NCBI RefSeq assembly: GCF_001591345.1
Contig: NZ_BCUS01000045.1
Location: forward strand, 1-44,761
DNA from: Variovorax boronicumulans NBRC 103145
GTDB taxonomy: Bacteria > Pseudomonadota > Gammaproteobacteria > Burkholderiales > Burkholderiaceae_C
Length of the DNA: 44,761 bases
Direction: 5' to 3'
A program made the position numbers and the translations under genes. The notes below the pieces were generated by a model, which was not told where the DNA came from, made no database searches, and saw only the letters and a program-made list of their open reading frames with translations. Within the stretch, counting starts at the first letter, position 1, and every line of letters begins with the position of its first letter. This document shows, piece after piece, positions 29,138 through 37,921 of this stretch.

Positions 29138-29231
29138 GGAATCGGTCTCCAGGAGAGCCTTCGACTGTAGCCCTGCATGCATGACCTTGCCCCGAAAAGG
29201 TGCGTTCGCGGCCGGTGCCTTCAGCAAGCCT

Positions 29232-30167
29232 TCAGCTGCGTCGTGTCTTGGTGTCGTCGGCCCGTGCTGCCTTTGTTTCCATGCCTCCCAGCCGCTCGCT
29301 CAGGAAGTCGATGAAAGTTCGCAGCTTGGGCGACATGTACTGCCGGCTCGTGTACACGGCGAACAGCGTGACCGGCGTGGCCTCGAACGTGGGCAGCAGC
29401 CGCACCAGCCGACCCTGCGCCAGGTCGTCGTCGATGAGCCACACGGGCAGGTAGGCGATGCCCATGTCGGCGCGCACCGCGTGCAGCGTGAGCGTGGTGT
29501 CGTCCGAGCGCATCGCGGGCGTGAGCCGCAGCGGGAACATGCGCCCGCCCGGTCCCTTGAGCGCGAGGTTGTCCAGGTTCACGTAGCTGGGCACGATCGC
29601 GCCCAGCTTCGCGAGGTCGGCCGGCACCGCGGGCAGGGCGCCGTGGCGCTTCAGGTAGGCCGGCGTGCCCGCAAGATGAAAGGGCACGCGGCACAGCGGC
29701 CGCGCGATGAGCGCGGGCGAGGGCTCCTGCGTGGCGCGCAAGGCCAGGTCGTAGCCGTCGGCCGCGAGATCGACCTTGCGGTTCTCCAGGTGCATGTCGA
29801 CCAGCACCTCGGGGTACGCCGCGCGGTAGTCGGCCAGCACGCGCGCAAAGCGCGGCGTGGCGCACCACACGGGCGCGCTCACCTTGAGCTGGCCGCGCGG
29901 CGCGTCGCTGGTCTGGCCGATGGCGGCCTCGGCCGCGTCGAGCAGGTCGAGCGCGCGGCGGCTCTGTTCGTACCAGGCGGTGCCGGCCTCGGTCAGGCTG
30001 AGGTGGCGGCTGGAGCGGTGCAGCAGTCGCGCGCCCAGCGATTTCTCGAGCTGCGCCACGTGCTTGCTGGCCATCGGCGCCGACAGGCCCAGCCGCTCGG
30101 CCGCCGCCACGAAACTGCCGGCCTCGACGACCTCGCGGAACACGCGCAGGCTGGTCATGCGGTCCAT
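29232..30167 (-). CDS. LysR-family transcriptional regulator
   Basis: The 311-residue protein has the LysR helix-turn-helix near residues 5-62 (LRVFREVVEAGSFVAAAERL, then APMASKHVAQLEKSLGARLL) and the effector-binding domain with PFHLAGTPAYL and AVYTSRQYMSPKLRTFIDFL at the C-terminus, typical of the CrgA/DmlR-like subgroup. It is divergent from an extradiol dioxygenase and a hydrolase and probably regulates them. The repeated GATTTCCTG motifs in the gap are candidate binding sites. The ATG at 30167 is preferred; a second in-frame ATG follows at 30158. Confidence 0.9.
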   Translation of the reverse strand: MDRMTSLRVFREVVEAGSFVAAAERLGLSAPMASKHVAQLEKSLGARLLHRSSRHLSLTEAGTAWYEQSRRALDLLDAAEAAIGQTSDAPRGQLKVSAPVWCATPRFARVLADYRAAYPEVLVDMHLENRKVDLAADGYDLALRATQEPSPALIARPLCRVPFHLAGTPAYLKRHGALPAVPADLAKLGAIVPSYVNLDNLALKGPGGRMFPLRLTPAMRSDDTTLTLHAVRADMGIAYLPVWLIDDDLAQGRLVRLLPTFEATPVTLFAVYTSRQYMSPKLRTFIDFLSERLGGMETKAARADDTKTRRS

Positions 30168-30171
30168 CGAT

Positions 30172-30230
30172 GATTTCCTGTGAAGAAAGGATTCGATGCA
30201 TCGTAGCCTGTCGATTTCCTGAAAGGAAAT
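30172..30230. promoter_or_regulatory. Repeated GATTTCCTG sites in the LysR/dioxygenase gap
   Basis: GATTTCCTG occurs at 30172-30180 (over the LysR ribosome-binding region) and again at 30213-30221, 41 bases apart. The second copy is part of the palindrome ATTTCCT-GAA-AGGAAAT (30214-30230). The pair resembles LysR recognition and activation sites and probably covers both promoters. Confidence 0.5.
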
Positions 30231-30266
30231 GTCTACAGTCGATCCAACGCCTCAAGGAGCATCGAC

Positions 30267-31094
30267 TTGACCCACGACACCACCCCTCTTTCCCGCCTGC
30301 CCACGTACTTCATCTCGCACGGCGGCGGCCCCTGGCCCTGGATGAAGAAGGAGATGGGCGCCACCTACGACCAGCTCGCCGCCTCGCTGGCCGACATGCC
30401 GCGCCAGATCGGCCGCACGCCGGCCGCCATCCTCATGGTCTCGGCGCACTGGGAGTCGCCCGTGTTCACCGTGCAAGGAAACCCGCGCCCGCCCATGATC
30501 TACGACTACGGCGGCTTTCCGGCCCACACCTACCAGGTGCGCTACGCCTCGCCCGGTTCGCCCGAACTCGCGCAGCGCGTGCAGTCGCTGATCGCCGCCG
30601 CCGGCCTGCCGGCGCAGATCGACCCCGAGCGCGGCTACGACCACGGCATGTTCTCGCCGATGGCCGCGATGTACCCGAACGCCGAGGTGCCGGTGGTGCA
30701 GCTGTCGCTGCGGCGCGGGCTCGACCCGGCCGAGCACCTGGCGCTGGGTCGCGCGATTGCGCCACTGCGCGACGAGAACGTGCTCATCGTCGGCAGTGGT
30801 TTGAGTTATCACAACCTGCGCAACTTCGGCCCGCAGGCGCACGGCGTGTCGAAGGCCTTCGGCGACTGGCTCGACGAAACCGCTGTGCAGGCCACGCCGC
30901 GGGCGCGCGTGCAGCGCCTGCAGGACTGGGCCTCGGCCCCGTCGGCGCGCATGGCGCATCCGCGCGAGGAGCACCTGATTCCGCTGATGGTCGCGGTGGG
31001 CGCGGCCGAAGGCGACGTCGGCGAGCGCGTCTACCACGAGGACGCCTTCATGGGCGGGCTCGTGGTGTCGAGCTACCGTTTCGGCGCGGCGTGA
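30267..31094 (+). CDS. Class III extradiol ring-cleavage dioxygenase (DODA/LigB-type)
   Basis: The 275-residue protein has the DODA family metal-site layout: FISHGGGP with His18, VSAHWES with His61, GYDHGMFSP with His126, and SGLSYHNLRNF with His182. These hold a divalent metal (iron or zinc) and the catalytic base. The family includes plant-like DOPA dioxygenases and bacterial YgiD. It would open a catechol-like ring. The TTG at 30267 was chosen because AAGGAG lies 8 bases upstream. It is divergent from the LysR gene and followed by a hydrolase 29 bases downstream, a pairing that fits aromatic meta-cleavage; the substrate is unknown. Confidence 0.88.
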   Translation: MTHDTTPLSRLPTYFISHGGGPWPWMKKEMGATYDQLAASLADMPRQIGRTPAAILMVSAHWESPVFTVQGNPRPPMIYDYGGFPAHTYQVRYASPGSPELAQRVQSLIAAAGLPAQIDPERGYDHGMFSPMAAMYPNAEVPVVQLSLRRGLDPAEHLALGRAIAPLRDENVLIVGSGLSYHNLRNFGPQAHGVSKAFGDWLDETAVQATPRARVQRLQDWASAPSARMAHPREEHLIPLMVAVGAAEGDVGERVYHEDAFMGGLVVSSYRFGAA

Positions 31095-31123
31095 GGTCGC
31101 GGGCCGCGCGGCAGAATGAAGCC

Positions 31124-32002
31124 ATGCCCACGCCCGCTCTTCCCACCCCCGACGAATCCGCCGAAGCCCGGCGCCAGATCGCCCGCATCGAAGCCCTGTC
31201 CACCTCGCACGACCCGGTGCACGACGGCGTGCGCGTGCGCTGGCGCCGCTTCGGCACCGACACGACGCAGCCGCCCATCGTGCTGCTGCACGGCGGCCAC
31301 GGCAGCTGGATGCACTGGCTGCGCAATGCCGAGGCGCTGTCGGCGCAGCGCACGCTGCTCCTGCCCGACATGCCCGGCTTTCATGATTCCGACGCGCTGC
31401 CGCGCGTGGCGCCCGGCGAGGACGCGCTGGTGCCGCTCCTGGCCGCGCTTGGCGGCACGCTCGATGCGCTCATCGGCACCGGCACGCCCATCGACCTGGG
31501 CGGCTTCTCGTTCGGCGGGCTCACCGCCGCGCGCTTCGCGGTGCGGCGCGGCGCCATCCGCCGGCTGGCGCTGATGGGCAGCGGCGGCCACGGCACCTTG
31601 CGCCGCATGACGGTCGAGATGATCAACTGGCGCGCCGCCCCCGACCGCGAGACCGAGCGCGCCGCGCTCATGCACAACCTGGGCGCGCTGATGCTGCACG
31701 CGCCGGCCGCCATCGATCCGCTGGCCTTCGAGATCCACGACCTCTCGTGCCACGGCACACGCTTTCGCAGCAAGGAGGTGTCGCTCTCGGGCGGGCTGCA
31801 GGCCGCGATCGACGCGCTGGGCGTGCCGACGCTGCTGTTGTGGGGCGAGTTCGACGTCACCGCCGATTCGCGTCCGCTGGTGGCGCAACTGGCCAGCGAA
31901 GGCCCCGGCCGCGAAGGCGTGGTGATCGACGGCGCGGGGCACTGGGTGCAGTACGAGCGCGCCGACGAGACCAATGCGCGGCTGCTGAAGTTCTTCGGCT
32001 GA
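31124..32002 (+). CDS. Alpha/beta-fold hydrolase
   Basis: The 292-residue protein has the alpha/beta-hydrolase elements in order: the oxyanion segment HGGHG at 56-60, the nucleophile elbow GFSFGG with Ser129, an acid strand LWGEFDVTAD near residue 245, and His273 in GAGHWVQYE. Its position behind an extradiol dioxygenase suggests hydrolysis of the ring-opened product, as in C-C bond hydrolases of meta-cleavage pathways; esterase activity is the other possibility. The ATG at 31124 is the first start outside the upstream gene. Confidence 0.87.
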   Translation: MPTPALPTPDESAEARRQIARIEALSTSHDPVHDGVRVRWRRFGTDTTQPPIVLLHGGHGSWMHWLRNAEALSAQRTLLLPDMPGFHDSDALPRVAPGEDALVPLLAALGGTLDALIGTGTPIDLGGFSFGGLTAARFAVRRGAIRRLALMGSGGHGTLRRMTVEMINWRAAPDRETERAALMHNLGALMLHAPAAIDPLAFEIHDLSCHGTRFRSKEVSLSGGLQAAIDALGVPTLLLWGEFDVTADSRPLVAQLASEGPGREGVVIDGAGHWVQYERADETNARLLKFFG

Positions 32003-32021
32003 ACTTCGCCGTCGCGACCCG

Positions 32022-33026
32022 TTACTGCTTCGTGAGGCCGAGCTTGCGGATGGTCTCGGCCCACTGGTCGTAGGTCGTGCGCGTGAGGTCGGCCAGCTGC
32101 TGCGGGGTCGACGATTCAGCCTCGTACGCCCCCTGGCGGAAGAAGTCGCGCGTGGCCGGCATGGCCAGCACCTGCGCCAGCGCGGCGTTGAGCTTGGCGA
32201 CCACCGGGGCCGGCATGCGCGCCGGGCCGTAGAAGCCGAGCCAGCTCGCCATGTCGACGCCGCTCACGCCTTGCTCGCTCATCGTGGGCACGTCGGGCAG
32301 CATCGCGCTGCGTTTGGGGGCTGCCACCGCGAGCATGCGCACCTTGCCGGTGGCCGTGTTCTGGATGGCGTTGGGCGCCGCGTCGAAGTAGTACTGCACG
32401 CGGCCCGCGAGGAAGTCCTTCGCCGCATCGGCGCCGCCCTTGTAGGGCACGTGCACCACGTCGAGCCCGGCCTGCCGCGCGAAAGCCTCGCCGTAGATGT
32501 GCGACGAGGTGCCGGTGCCGAACGAGGCATAGCTCATCTTCCCCGGGTTGGCCTTGATGTACGCCACCAGCTCCTGCACGTTGCGCGCCGGCACGCTGGT
32601 GTGCACTGTCAGCACCAGCGGGCCGCGGGCGCCGAGCGAGATGGGCGTGAGGTCCTTGAACGGGTCGTAGCGCACCTGCGCCAGCGTCTGCGGGTTCTGC
32701 GCGACCACGGAAGAGGGCGCGTACATGAAGGTGTAGCCGTCGGGCGCCGCGCGGATCACTTCCTCGGTCGCGAGGATGAAGCTCGCGCCCGGGCGGTTCT
32801 CCACGATGACCGGCGTCTGCAGCACCTCGCCGAGCTTGTTGGCGACGAAGCGCGCCTGCGCGTCGGAGGCGCCGCCGGCCGCCAGGCCGAGCACGATGCG
32901 GATGCTGCGGCCCTTGACCGGAAAGTCCGCGGGTGAGGCTGCGAATGAAGACAGCGGCAAGGCGATCGCGCCCAGCGCAAGCCATGCGGCCGCGCTGCGT
33001 CGGGTGATGAAAGAAGAAGGGCTCAT
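32022..33026 (-). CDS. Bug-family TTT substrate-binding protein (second of a tandem pair)
   Basis: The 334-residue receptor has an RR-containing signal (ITRRSAAAWLALG) and Bug motifs: IRIVLGLAAGGASDAQAR, VIVENRPGASFILA, APDGYTFMYAPSS, YDPFKDLTPISLG, GTSSHIYGEAFARQ and VVHVPYKGGADAAKD. It is strikingly similar, over its whole length, to the receptor encoded just upstream, and its start overlaps that gene's stop by ATGA. The pair is a tandem duplication. It is probably part of the divergent dehydratase locus to the right, with a related carboxylate as ligand. Confidence 0.92.
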   Translation of the reverse strand: MSPSSFITRRSAAAWLALGAIALPLSSFAASPADFPVKGRSIRIVLGLAAGGASDAQARFVANKLGEVLQTPVIVENRPGASFILATEEVIRAAPDGYTFMYAPSSVVAQNPQTLAQVRYDPFKDLTPISLGARGPLVLTVHTSVPARNVQELVAYIKANPGKMSYASFGTGTSSHIYGEAFARQAGLDVVHVPYKGGADAAKDFLAGRVQYYFDAAPNAIQNTATGKVRMLAVAAPKRSAMLPDVPTMSEQGVSGVDMASWLGFYGPARMPAPVVAKLNAALAQVLAMPATRDFFRQGAYEAESSTPQQLADLTRTTYDQWAETIRKLGLTKQ

Positions 33027-34018
33027 TGCTTGGCCAAGCCTACCTGCTGCACCATCGCGCCCCAGCGCTCGTAGGTCGTGCGCGTGATGCCGGCGAATTC
33101 TTCCGGCGTGGTGGCGCCCGCTTCGTAGCCGCCCGTGCGATAGAACTCGCGCACCTGCGGCATCGCCAGCACCTGCGTGAGCGCCGCGTTGAGCTTGGCT
33201 ACCACCGGCGCCGGCATGCGCGCGGGCCCGTAAAAGCCGAGCCAGCTCGGCAGGTCCAGCCCTGCGTAGCCTTGTTCGGCGAAGGTGGGCACGTCGGGCA
33301 GCGCGGGGATGCGCGCATTCGCCGCGATGGCCAGCACCTTCACCTTGCCCGTGGCCGAGGTGATGATGGCCGACGAGGCCGAATCGAACATGTACTGCAC
33401 GCGCCCGCCGATCAGGTCTTTCGCCGCGTCCGAGCCGCCCTTGTAGGGGATGTGCACCGCATCGACGCCGGTCTTCTTCACGAAGGCCTCGCCGTAGATG
33501 TGCGACGAGGTGCCCGCGCCGAACGAGGCGTAGCTCACCTTGCCGGGGTTCGCCTTCACGTAGGCCACGAGTTCCTTCACGTTGCTGGCCGGCACCGAGG
33601 TGCTGACCGACAGCACCAGCGGTCCGCGCCCGCCCATCGAGATGGCGGTGAAGTCCTTGAACGGGTCGTAGGGCACCTGCGCGAAGGTGTGCGGGTTCTG
33701 CGCCATCGTGGACGAGGGCGCGTACAGCAGCGTGTAGCCGTCGGGCAGTGCGCGCGACACCTCGTTGGCCGCGAGCATGGTGCTGGCGCCGGGCTTGTTG
33801 TCGACGATCACGCTGGTGCCCAGCACCTCGCCGAGCTTCTGCGCCACGATGCGCGCCTGCGCATCGGTGCCGCCGCCGGCGGTGAAGCCCACGACGATGC
33901 GGATCGGTTTGTTGCGCGCCGGAAAGTCCTGCGCGAACGCGAGCGGCGCCAGGCCCAGCAAGGCCGCGGCGCCGAGCGCCGTGCCGAATGCACGGCGGGT
34001 GCCGTTGAGTCTCTTCAT
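33023..34018 (-). CDS. Bug-family TTT substrate-binding protein (first of a tandem pair)
   Basis: The 331-residue receptor has a signal peptide (GTRRAFGTALGAAALLGLAP, cleaved near AFA-QDFP) and Bug motifs: IRIVVGFTAGGGTDAQAR, VIVDNKPGASTMLA, LPDGYTLLYAPSS, YDPFKDFTAISMG, GTSSHIYGEAFVKK and AVHIPYKGGSDAAKD. The ATG at 34018 was chosen because GGAG lies upstream and the signal peptide then starts normally; a further 19 in-frame residues are encoded upstream but do not look like protein. It is divergent from the FAD-dependent oxidoreductase gene, in a shared AT-rich promoter region. Confidence 0.92.
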   Translation of the reverse strand: MKRLNGTRRAFGTALGAAALLGLAPLAFAQDFPARNKPIRIVVGFTAGGGTDAQARIVAQKLGEVLGTSVIVDNKPGASTMLAANEVSRALPDGYTLLYAPSSTMAQNPHTFAQVPYDPFKDFTAISMGGRGPLVLSVSTSVPASNVKELVAYVKANPGKVSYASFGAGTSSHIYGEAFVKKTGVDAVHIPYKGGSDAAKDLIGGRVQYMFDSASSAIITSATGKVKVLAIAANARIPALPDVPTFAEQGYAGLDLPSWLGFYGPARMPAPVVAKLNAALTQVLAMPQVREFYRTGGYEAGATTPEEFAGITRTTYERWGAMVQQVGLAKQ

Positions 34019-34123
34019 CGATGTCTCCGTTGGAATGTTCTCCTGATATTGATTTAGAAAATCATAAAAATCCATATTAACTAGGGAATACCCCGAACAA
34101 ACGCCTTTTACTGGCTTTTGTAT

Positions 34124-34152
34124 TTGACAAAATGAACATTGAAATCAAAATA
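34124..34152 (+). promoter_or_regulatory. Sigma-70-like promoter of the FAD-oxidoreductase/aconitase X operon
   Basis: TTGACA at 34124-34129 with AAAATA at 34147-34152 gives a consensus -35 and a moderate -10 at 17-base spacing, 32 bases before the oxidoreductase start. The whole 34019-34184 gap is very AT-rich compared with the genome and must also hold the leftward promoter for the Bug pair. Confidence 0.5.
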
Positions 34153-34184
34153 CGACGAAACAGCCCATCCAAGACACCCATCTC

Positions 34185-35639
34185 ATGAAAACTGTCGTCC
34201 GCACCGACGAGCGCATCCTGTCCTCCGACATCTTCGACCGCGACAGCCGCGTCAAGCGCCCTGACCACGGCAGCTGGGCCGAGCCCGGCAAGAACATTCC
34301 GGTCTATCACCGCTGCGGCGTGCTGGTGGTCGGCGGCGGCCCGTCGGGCACCGCCGCAGCCGCCGCCGCGGCCCGTGCGGGTGCCGACGTGGCGCTGCTC
34401 GAGCGCTACAACCACCTGGGCGGCTTGTCGACCGGCGGCCTCGTGATCTGGATCGACCGCATGACCGACTGGGAAGGCAAGCTGGTGATCCGCGGCTTCG
34501 CCGAAGAACTGTTCGACCGCCTGCCCGCCGACGCCATCGCCGGCCCGCAGCGCGAGGACTGGGGCTCGCAGGACGCGGCCAAGGCCGCGCACTGGTCGCA
34601 GCGCACGGCCGCCTACCACGGCATCGTCACCTGGTCGCCCACCATCGACCCCGAGCGCCTGAAGCTGCTTTCGCAGGAGATCGTGCTGGAGCGCAAGGTC
34701 AAGCTCATCTACCACTCGTGGGCCGCCATCCCGATCGTGCAGGACGGCGCGGTCAAGGGCGTGGTCTTCGAGAGCAAGGAAGGCCGCATGGCCATCATGG
34801 CCGACGTGGTGGTCGACGCCACCGGCGACGGCGACCTGTTCGCCCGCGCTGGCGCCGCCTACGTGAACGACATCGAAGAGGCCGACGTGCACCACTGCAT
34901 GAACACCTCCTGGCTTTTCGGCGGCGTGGACATGAACCGCTGGATCGACTTCAAGGCCGGCCAGCCCGAGGCCTTCGCCGGCTTCATGGCGCGTGGGCGC
35001 GAGCAGCTCGGCCTCTTCGAGCGGCCCTTCGTCTCGTGGCGCAACGACGTGGCGCTCTTCATGGGGCCGCGCCAGTCGGGCTACTCGGCGCTCGACGTGG
35101 ACGACCTCACGGCCGTCGAAGTGCGCTCGCACCGCGCCATGGCCGCGCACCTCGACTACTTCAAGGCGCACGCGCCCGGCTTCGAGGACGCCTACCTGAT
35201 GCTGAGCGCGCCGCAGATCGGCGTGCGCCATGCGCGGCGCCTCACCGGCGTGGGCGCGGTGCTGCGCAGCCAGTGGCCCGACGGCGTGGCGCTGGCGGAC
35301 GAGATCGGCGTGACGCCCGCGGTGTCGCCGAAATTCCCGAACATCTCCATTCCCTATGGCGCGCTGGTGCCGCAGCAGCTCGACGGCCTCGTGGCCTGCG
35401 GGCGCCACATCTCGTGCGATCGCAACTCGCACGGCTTCATGCGCGAGATTCCGCAGTGCTGGATCACGGGCCAGGCCGCGGGCGTGGCGGCGGCGCTGGC
35501 GTCGCAGGGCGGCATCGCGCCGCGCTTCGTCGATACCGGCGCGCTGCAGTCCGCGTTGCTGGCGCAGGGCGTGTACCTGCGCACCGGGGGCGAAGCCGGG
35601 CAGGGCGCGGCCTCCGTCGCGGCCGAAGCCAGCGCCTGA
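34185..35639 (+). CDS. FAD-dependent oxidoreductase
   Basis: The 484-residue flavoprotein has the dinucleotide-binding VLVVGGGPSGTAAAAAAARAG at about 46-67, ending in an ER charge pair, a second FAD segment VVDATGDGDLFARAGA near 209-224, and GRHISCDRNSHGFMREIPQ plus GQAAGVAAALA at the C-terminus that closes over the FAD. This is the PF12831-like group of oxidoreductases. It would oxidise a hydroxy acid or amine; the electron acceptor is unknown. It is the first gene of a rightward operon with aconitase X and an IlvD/Edd dehydratase, which points to catabolism of a hydroxylated acid. Confidence 0.88.
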   Translation: MKTVVRTDERILSSDIFDRDSRVKRPDHGSWAEPGKNIPVYHRCGVLVVGGGPSGTAAAAAAARAGADVALLERYNHLGGLSTGGLVIWIDRMTDWEGKLVIRGFAEELFDRLPADAIAGPQREDWGSQDAAKAAHWSQRTAAYHGIVTWSPTIDPERLKLLSQEIVLERKVKLIYHSWAAIPIVQDGAVKGVVFESKEGRMAIMADVVVDATGDGDLFARAGAAYVNDIEEADVHHCMNTSWLFGGVDMNRWIDFKAGQPEAFAGFMARGREQLGLFERPFVSWRNDVALFMGPRQSGYSALDVDDLTAVEVRSHRAMAAHLDYFKAHAPGFEDAYLMLSAPQIGVRHARRLTGVGAVLRSQWPDGVALADEIGVTPAVSPKFPNISIPYGALVPQQLDGLVACGRHISCDRNSHGFMREIPQCWITGQAAGVAAALASQGGIAPRFVDTGALQSALLAQGVYLRTGGEAGQGAASVAAEASA

Positions 35640-35729
35640 CCCGGCTCCTTTTTTGCCATGAACCCGGCCGACCTCCTTTCGCGAGCCTCTACATTGCAGA
35701 GTCTTGCAAAGCGTTCAAAGGGTCCTTCC

Positions 35730-36572
35730 ATGTCCACCGATAAAAACGACAGCTCTCTTTCCGCGGCCGATGCCTCCGATTCGCGCGGCGAACGTTCCGA
35801 CACCGTGAGCGCGCTGGAGCGCGGCATCTCGGTGCTGCGCTGCTTCAGCGAAGACCGCCCGGTGCTCGGCCACGCCGACGTCGCGCGCATCACCGGCATT
35901 CCGCGCCCCACGGTCAACCGGCTGGTCGCGACGCTGCTCTCGCTGGGCATGCTCAAGCCCGCGCAGGCGCCCGACCGCTTCATGCTCGGGCCGGGCGTGG
36001 TGTCGCTCTCGCGCGTGTTCCTCGGCAGCCTCGATGTGCGCGCCGCCGCGCGGCCCAGCATGCAGGCGATGGCGGAGGAGGTCGGTGCATCCGTCTACCT
36101 CGCGGTGCGCGACGGCATGGAGATGGTGCTGATCGAAGCCTGCCGCCCGCGCTCGTCGATGCTCTCGGCGCGGCTCGACGTAGGTTCGCGCGCGCCGCTG
36201 CCGAATTCGGCACTCGGCCGCGCGTACCTCTCGGCGCTGCCCGATGCGCAGCGCAACCAGCTGGTCGATTCGATGCGCCTCCTGCGCGGCCCCGAGTGGG
36301 ACGGCATCGCCGCACCCATGACGCGCGCCATCGGCGAAGCCAAGCGGCTGGGCTATTGCCTCTCGCTCGGCGAATTCCACCGCGAGATCAACTCGGTGTC
36401 GGTGCCGCTCATCGGCCCCGACGGCGAGGTGATGGCGCTCAACGGCGGCGGCGCCGCCTTCGTGTTCACCGAAGACAGATTGCGCAACGAACTCGCACCG
36501 CGGCTGCACGACATCGCGCTCACCATCGCGCGCGACATCGGCGGCCACGTGCCTTCACCCTCGCCGGGTTAG
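35730..36572 (+). CDS. IclR-family transcriptional regulator
   Basis: The 280-residue protein has an N-terminal winged helix-turn-helix near residues 24-80 (VSALERGISVLRCFSEDRPV, ITGIPRPTVNRLVATLLSLG) and an IclR effector domain (VGASVYLAVRDGMEMVLIEAC, then LGYCLSLGEFHREINSVSVPL). The ATG at 35730 was preferred over an ATG at 35658 because the upstream 24 residues lie before the family start. It is located inside the operon, between the oxidoreductase and aconitase X genes, and so is probably the local regulator, controlling this operon and perhaps the divergent Bug pair. Confidence 0.9.
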   Translation: MSTDKNDSSLSAADASDSRGERSDTVSALERGISVLRCFSEDRPVLGHADVARITGIPRPTVNRLVATLLSLGMLKPAQAPDRFMLGPGVVSLSRVFLGSLDVRAAARPSMQAMAEEVGASVYLAVRDGMEMVLIEACRPRSSMLSARLDVGSRAPLPNSALGRAYLSALPDAQRNQLVDSMRLLRGPEWDGIAAPMTRAIGEAKRLGYCLSLGEFHREINSVSVPLIGPDGEVMALNGGGAAFVFTEDRLRNELAPRLHDIALTIARDIGGHVPSPSPG

Positions 36573-36581
36573 CAACCCGGC
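36563..36581 (+). terminator. Hairpin covering the iclR stop codon
   Basis: GCCGGGTT-AGC-AACCCGGC is a perfect 8-bp stem that begins 10 bases before the end of iclR and contains its TAG. It probably tunes expression between the regulator and the enzyme genes rather than ending transcription, because the next start is only 53 bases away and no T-run follows. Confidence 0.4.
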
Positions 36582-36625
36582 CGGGGACCCTTCCCCACGG
36601 CGACAGAAGAACGGAGACACAGGTC

Positions 36626-37921
36626 ATGCACCTGAGCGATGAAGAAAAAGCCATGTACGACGGCCGCGACGGACCGGCCGTGCAGAAGGCGATGGACCTG
36701 CTGATGCGCTACGGCGAAGCCCTCGGCGCCGAGCGACTGGTCGAGACGCGCAACGTCTGCGCCACCATCACCTCGACCACGCCTTTCCAGCGCGACTTCG
36801 CGCTCGCCAAGGGCGGCGGCATGGACGCGGTGTTCTCCGAATTCAGCCTCGACAGCCAGGAGACCGTCGAGATCCCGAAGTTCAAGGTCTTCACGAGCCA
36901 CCTGCAGCTGGGCTTCGATCCGGGCCAGCCCGAGCGCATGGGCGTGAGCGAGGAGATCGTCCAGTTCTACAACAAGAGCGAGCGCCATGCGGCCGGCCTC
37001 GGCGCGCAGATCATGAACACCTGCACGCCCTACCAGGTGGGCAACATCCCGACGCGCGGCGAGCACTGCGCGTGGATGGAATCGTCGGCGGTGGTGTATT
37101 GCAACTCGGTGCTTGGCGCGCGCACCAACACCGAAGGCCGCGAGAGCACGGGCGCGGCGATGCTCACCGGCCGCATTCCGTACTGGGGCTACCACCTCGA
37201 AGAGAACCGCCGCGCGACCCATGTGATCGAGCTCGACATCGAGGTCGAGTCGGTGCAGGACTGGGGCCTGCTCGGCTACTACATCGGCGAGCACGTGCAG
37301 GAGCGCGTGCCGGTGGTGCACAGCCGGCGCGGCATCGGCCGCGTGCCGAATTTGCCGCGGCTCAAGCACTTCGGCGCGGCCGCCTCGTCCTCGGGCGGCG
37401 TGGAGATGTACCACATCGCCGGCGTCACGCCCGAGGCGCTGACGCTGGCGCAGGCGCTCGGCGGAAAGGCGCCCATCGAGGTGCTGCGCTACGGCGAGGC
37501 CGAGCGCCGCGCGACCTACGAAAAGATCAACGTCACCGGCAAGGACGCCGAAGTCCAGTACGTGATGCTCGGCTGCCCGCACTACACCATCGAGCAGATC
37601 TGGGAGGCCGCGCAGCTCATCGAAGGGCGCCACGTGCACCCCGACTGCGAGCTGTGGATCTTCACGCCGCGCGCCATCAAGTCGCTGGCCGACCGCAACG
37701 GCTACACGAAGATCATCGAGGACGCGGGCGGCATTCTCATGACCGACAGTTGCTCGGCCATGAGCCGCGCCGTGCCCAAGGGCACGAAGACCGTGGCGCT
37801 CGATTCCGCCAAGCAGGCGCATTACCTGCCCGCCATCCTCGGCGTGCAGGCGTGGTTCGGCAGCACGGCCGAATGCATCGATGCGGCCTGCACCGGCCGC
37901 TGGAACGGGGGCTACGCATGA
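36626..37921 (+). CDS. Aconitase X catalytic (large) subunit
   Basis: The 431-residue protein matches the aconitase X (formerly DUF521) catalytic domain: LSDEEKAMYDGRDGPAVQKAM at the start, CTPYQVGNIPTRGEHCAWMESSAVV near 133-158, GYHLEENR near 188, HFGAAASSSGGVEMYHIAGVTPEA near 248-271, and the cysteines Cys133, Cys317 (GCPH) and Cys376 (DSCSAM) that would hold the iron-sulfur cluster. The other half of this split enzyme is encoded immediately downstream, overlapping by ATGA. Known bacterial members dehydrate cis-3-hydroxy-L-proline and archaeal ones mevalonate 5-phosphate; neither setting fits here, so the substrate is open. Confidence 0.88.
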   Translation: MHLSDEEKAMYDGRDGPAVQKAMDLLMRYGEALGAERLVETRNVCATITSTTPFQRDFALAKGGGMDAVFSEFSLDSQETVEIPKFKVFTSHLQLGFDPGQPERMGVSEEIVQFYNKSERHAAGLGAQIMNTCTPYQVGNIPTRGEHCAWMESSAVVYCNSVLGARTNTEGRESTGAAMLTGRIPYWGYHLEENRRATHVIELDIEVESVQDWGLLGYYIGEHVQERVPVVHSRRGIGRVPNLPRLKHFGAAASSSGGVEMYHIAGVTPEALTLAQALGGKAPIEVLRYGEAERRATYEKINVTGKDAEVQYVMLGCPHYTIEQIWEAAQLIEGRHVHPDCELWIFTPRAIKSLADRNGYTKIIEDAGGILMTDSCSAMSRAVPKGTKTVALDSAKQAHYLPAILGVQAWFGSTAECIDAACTGRWNGGYA

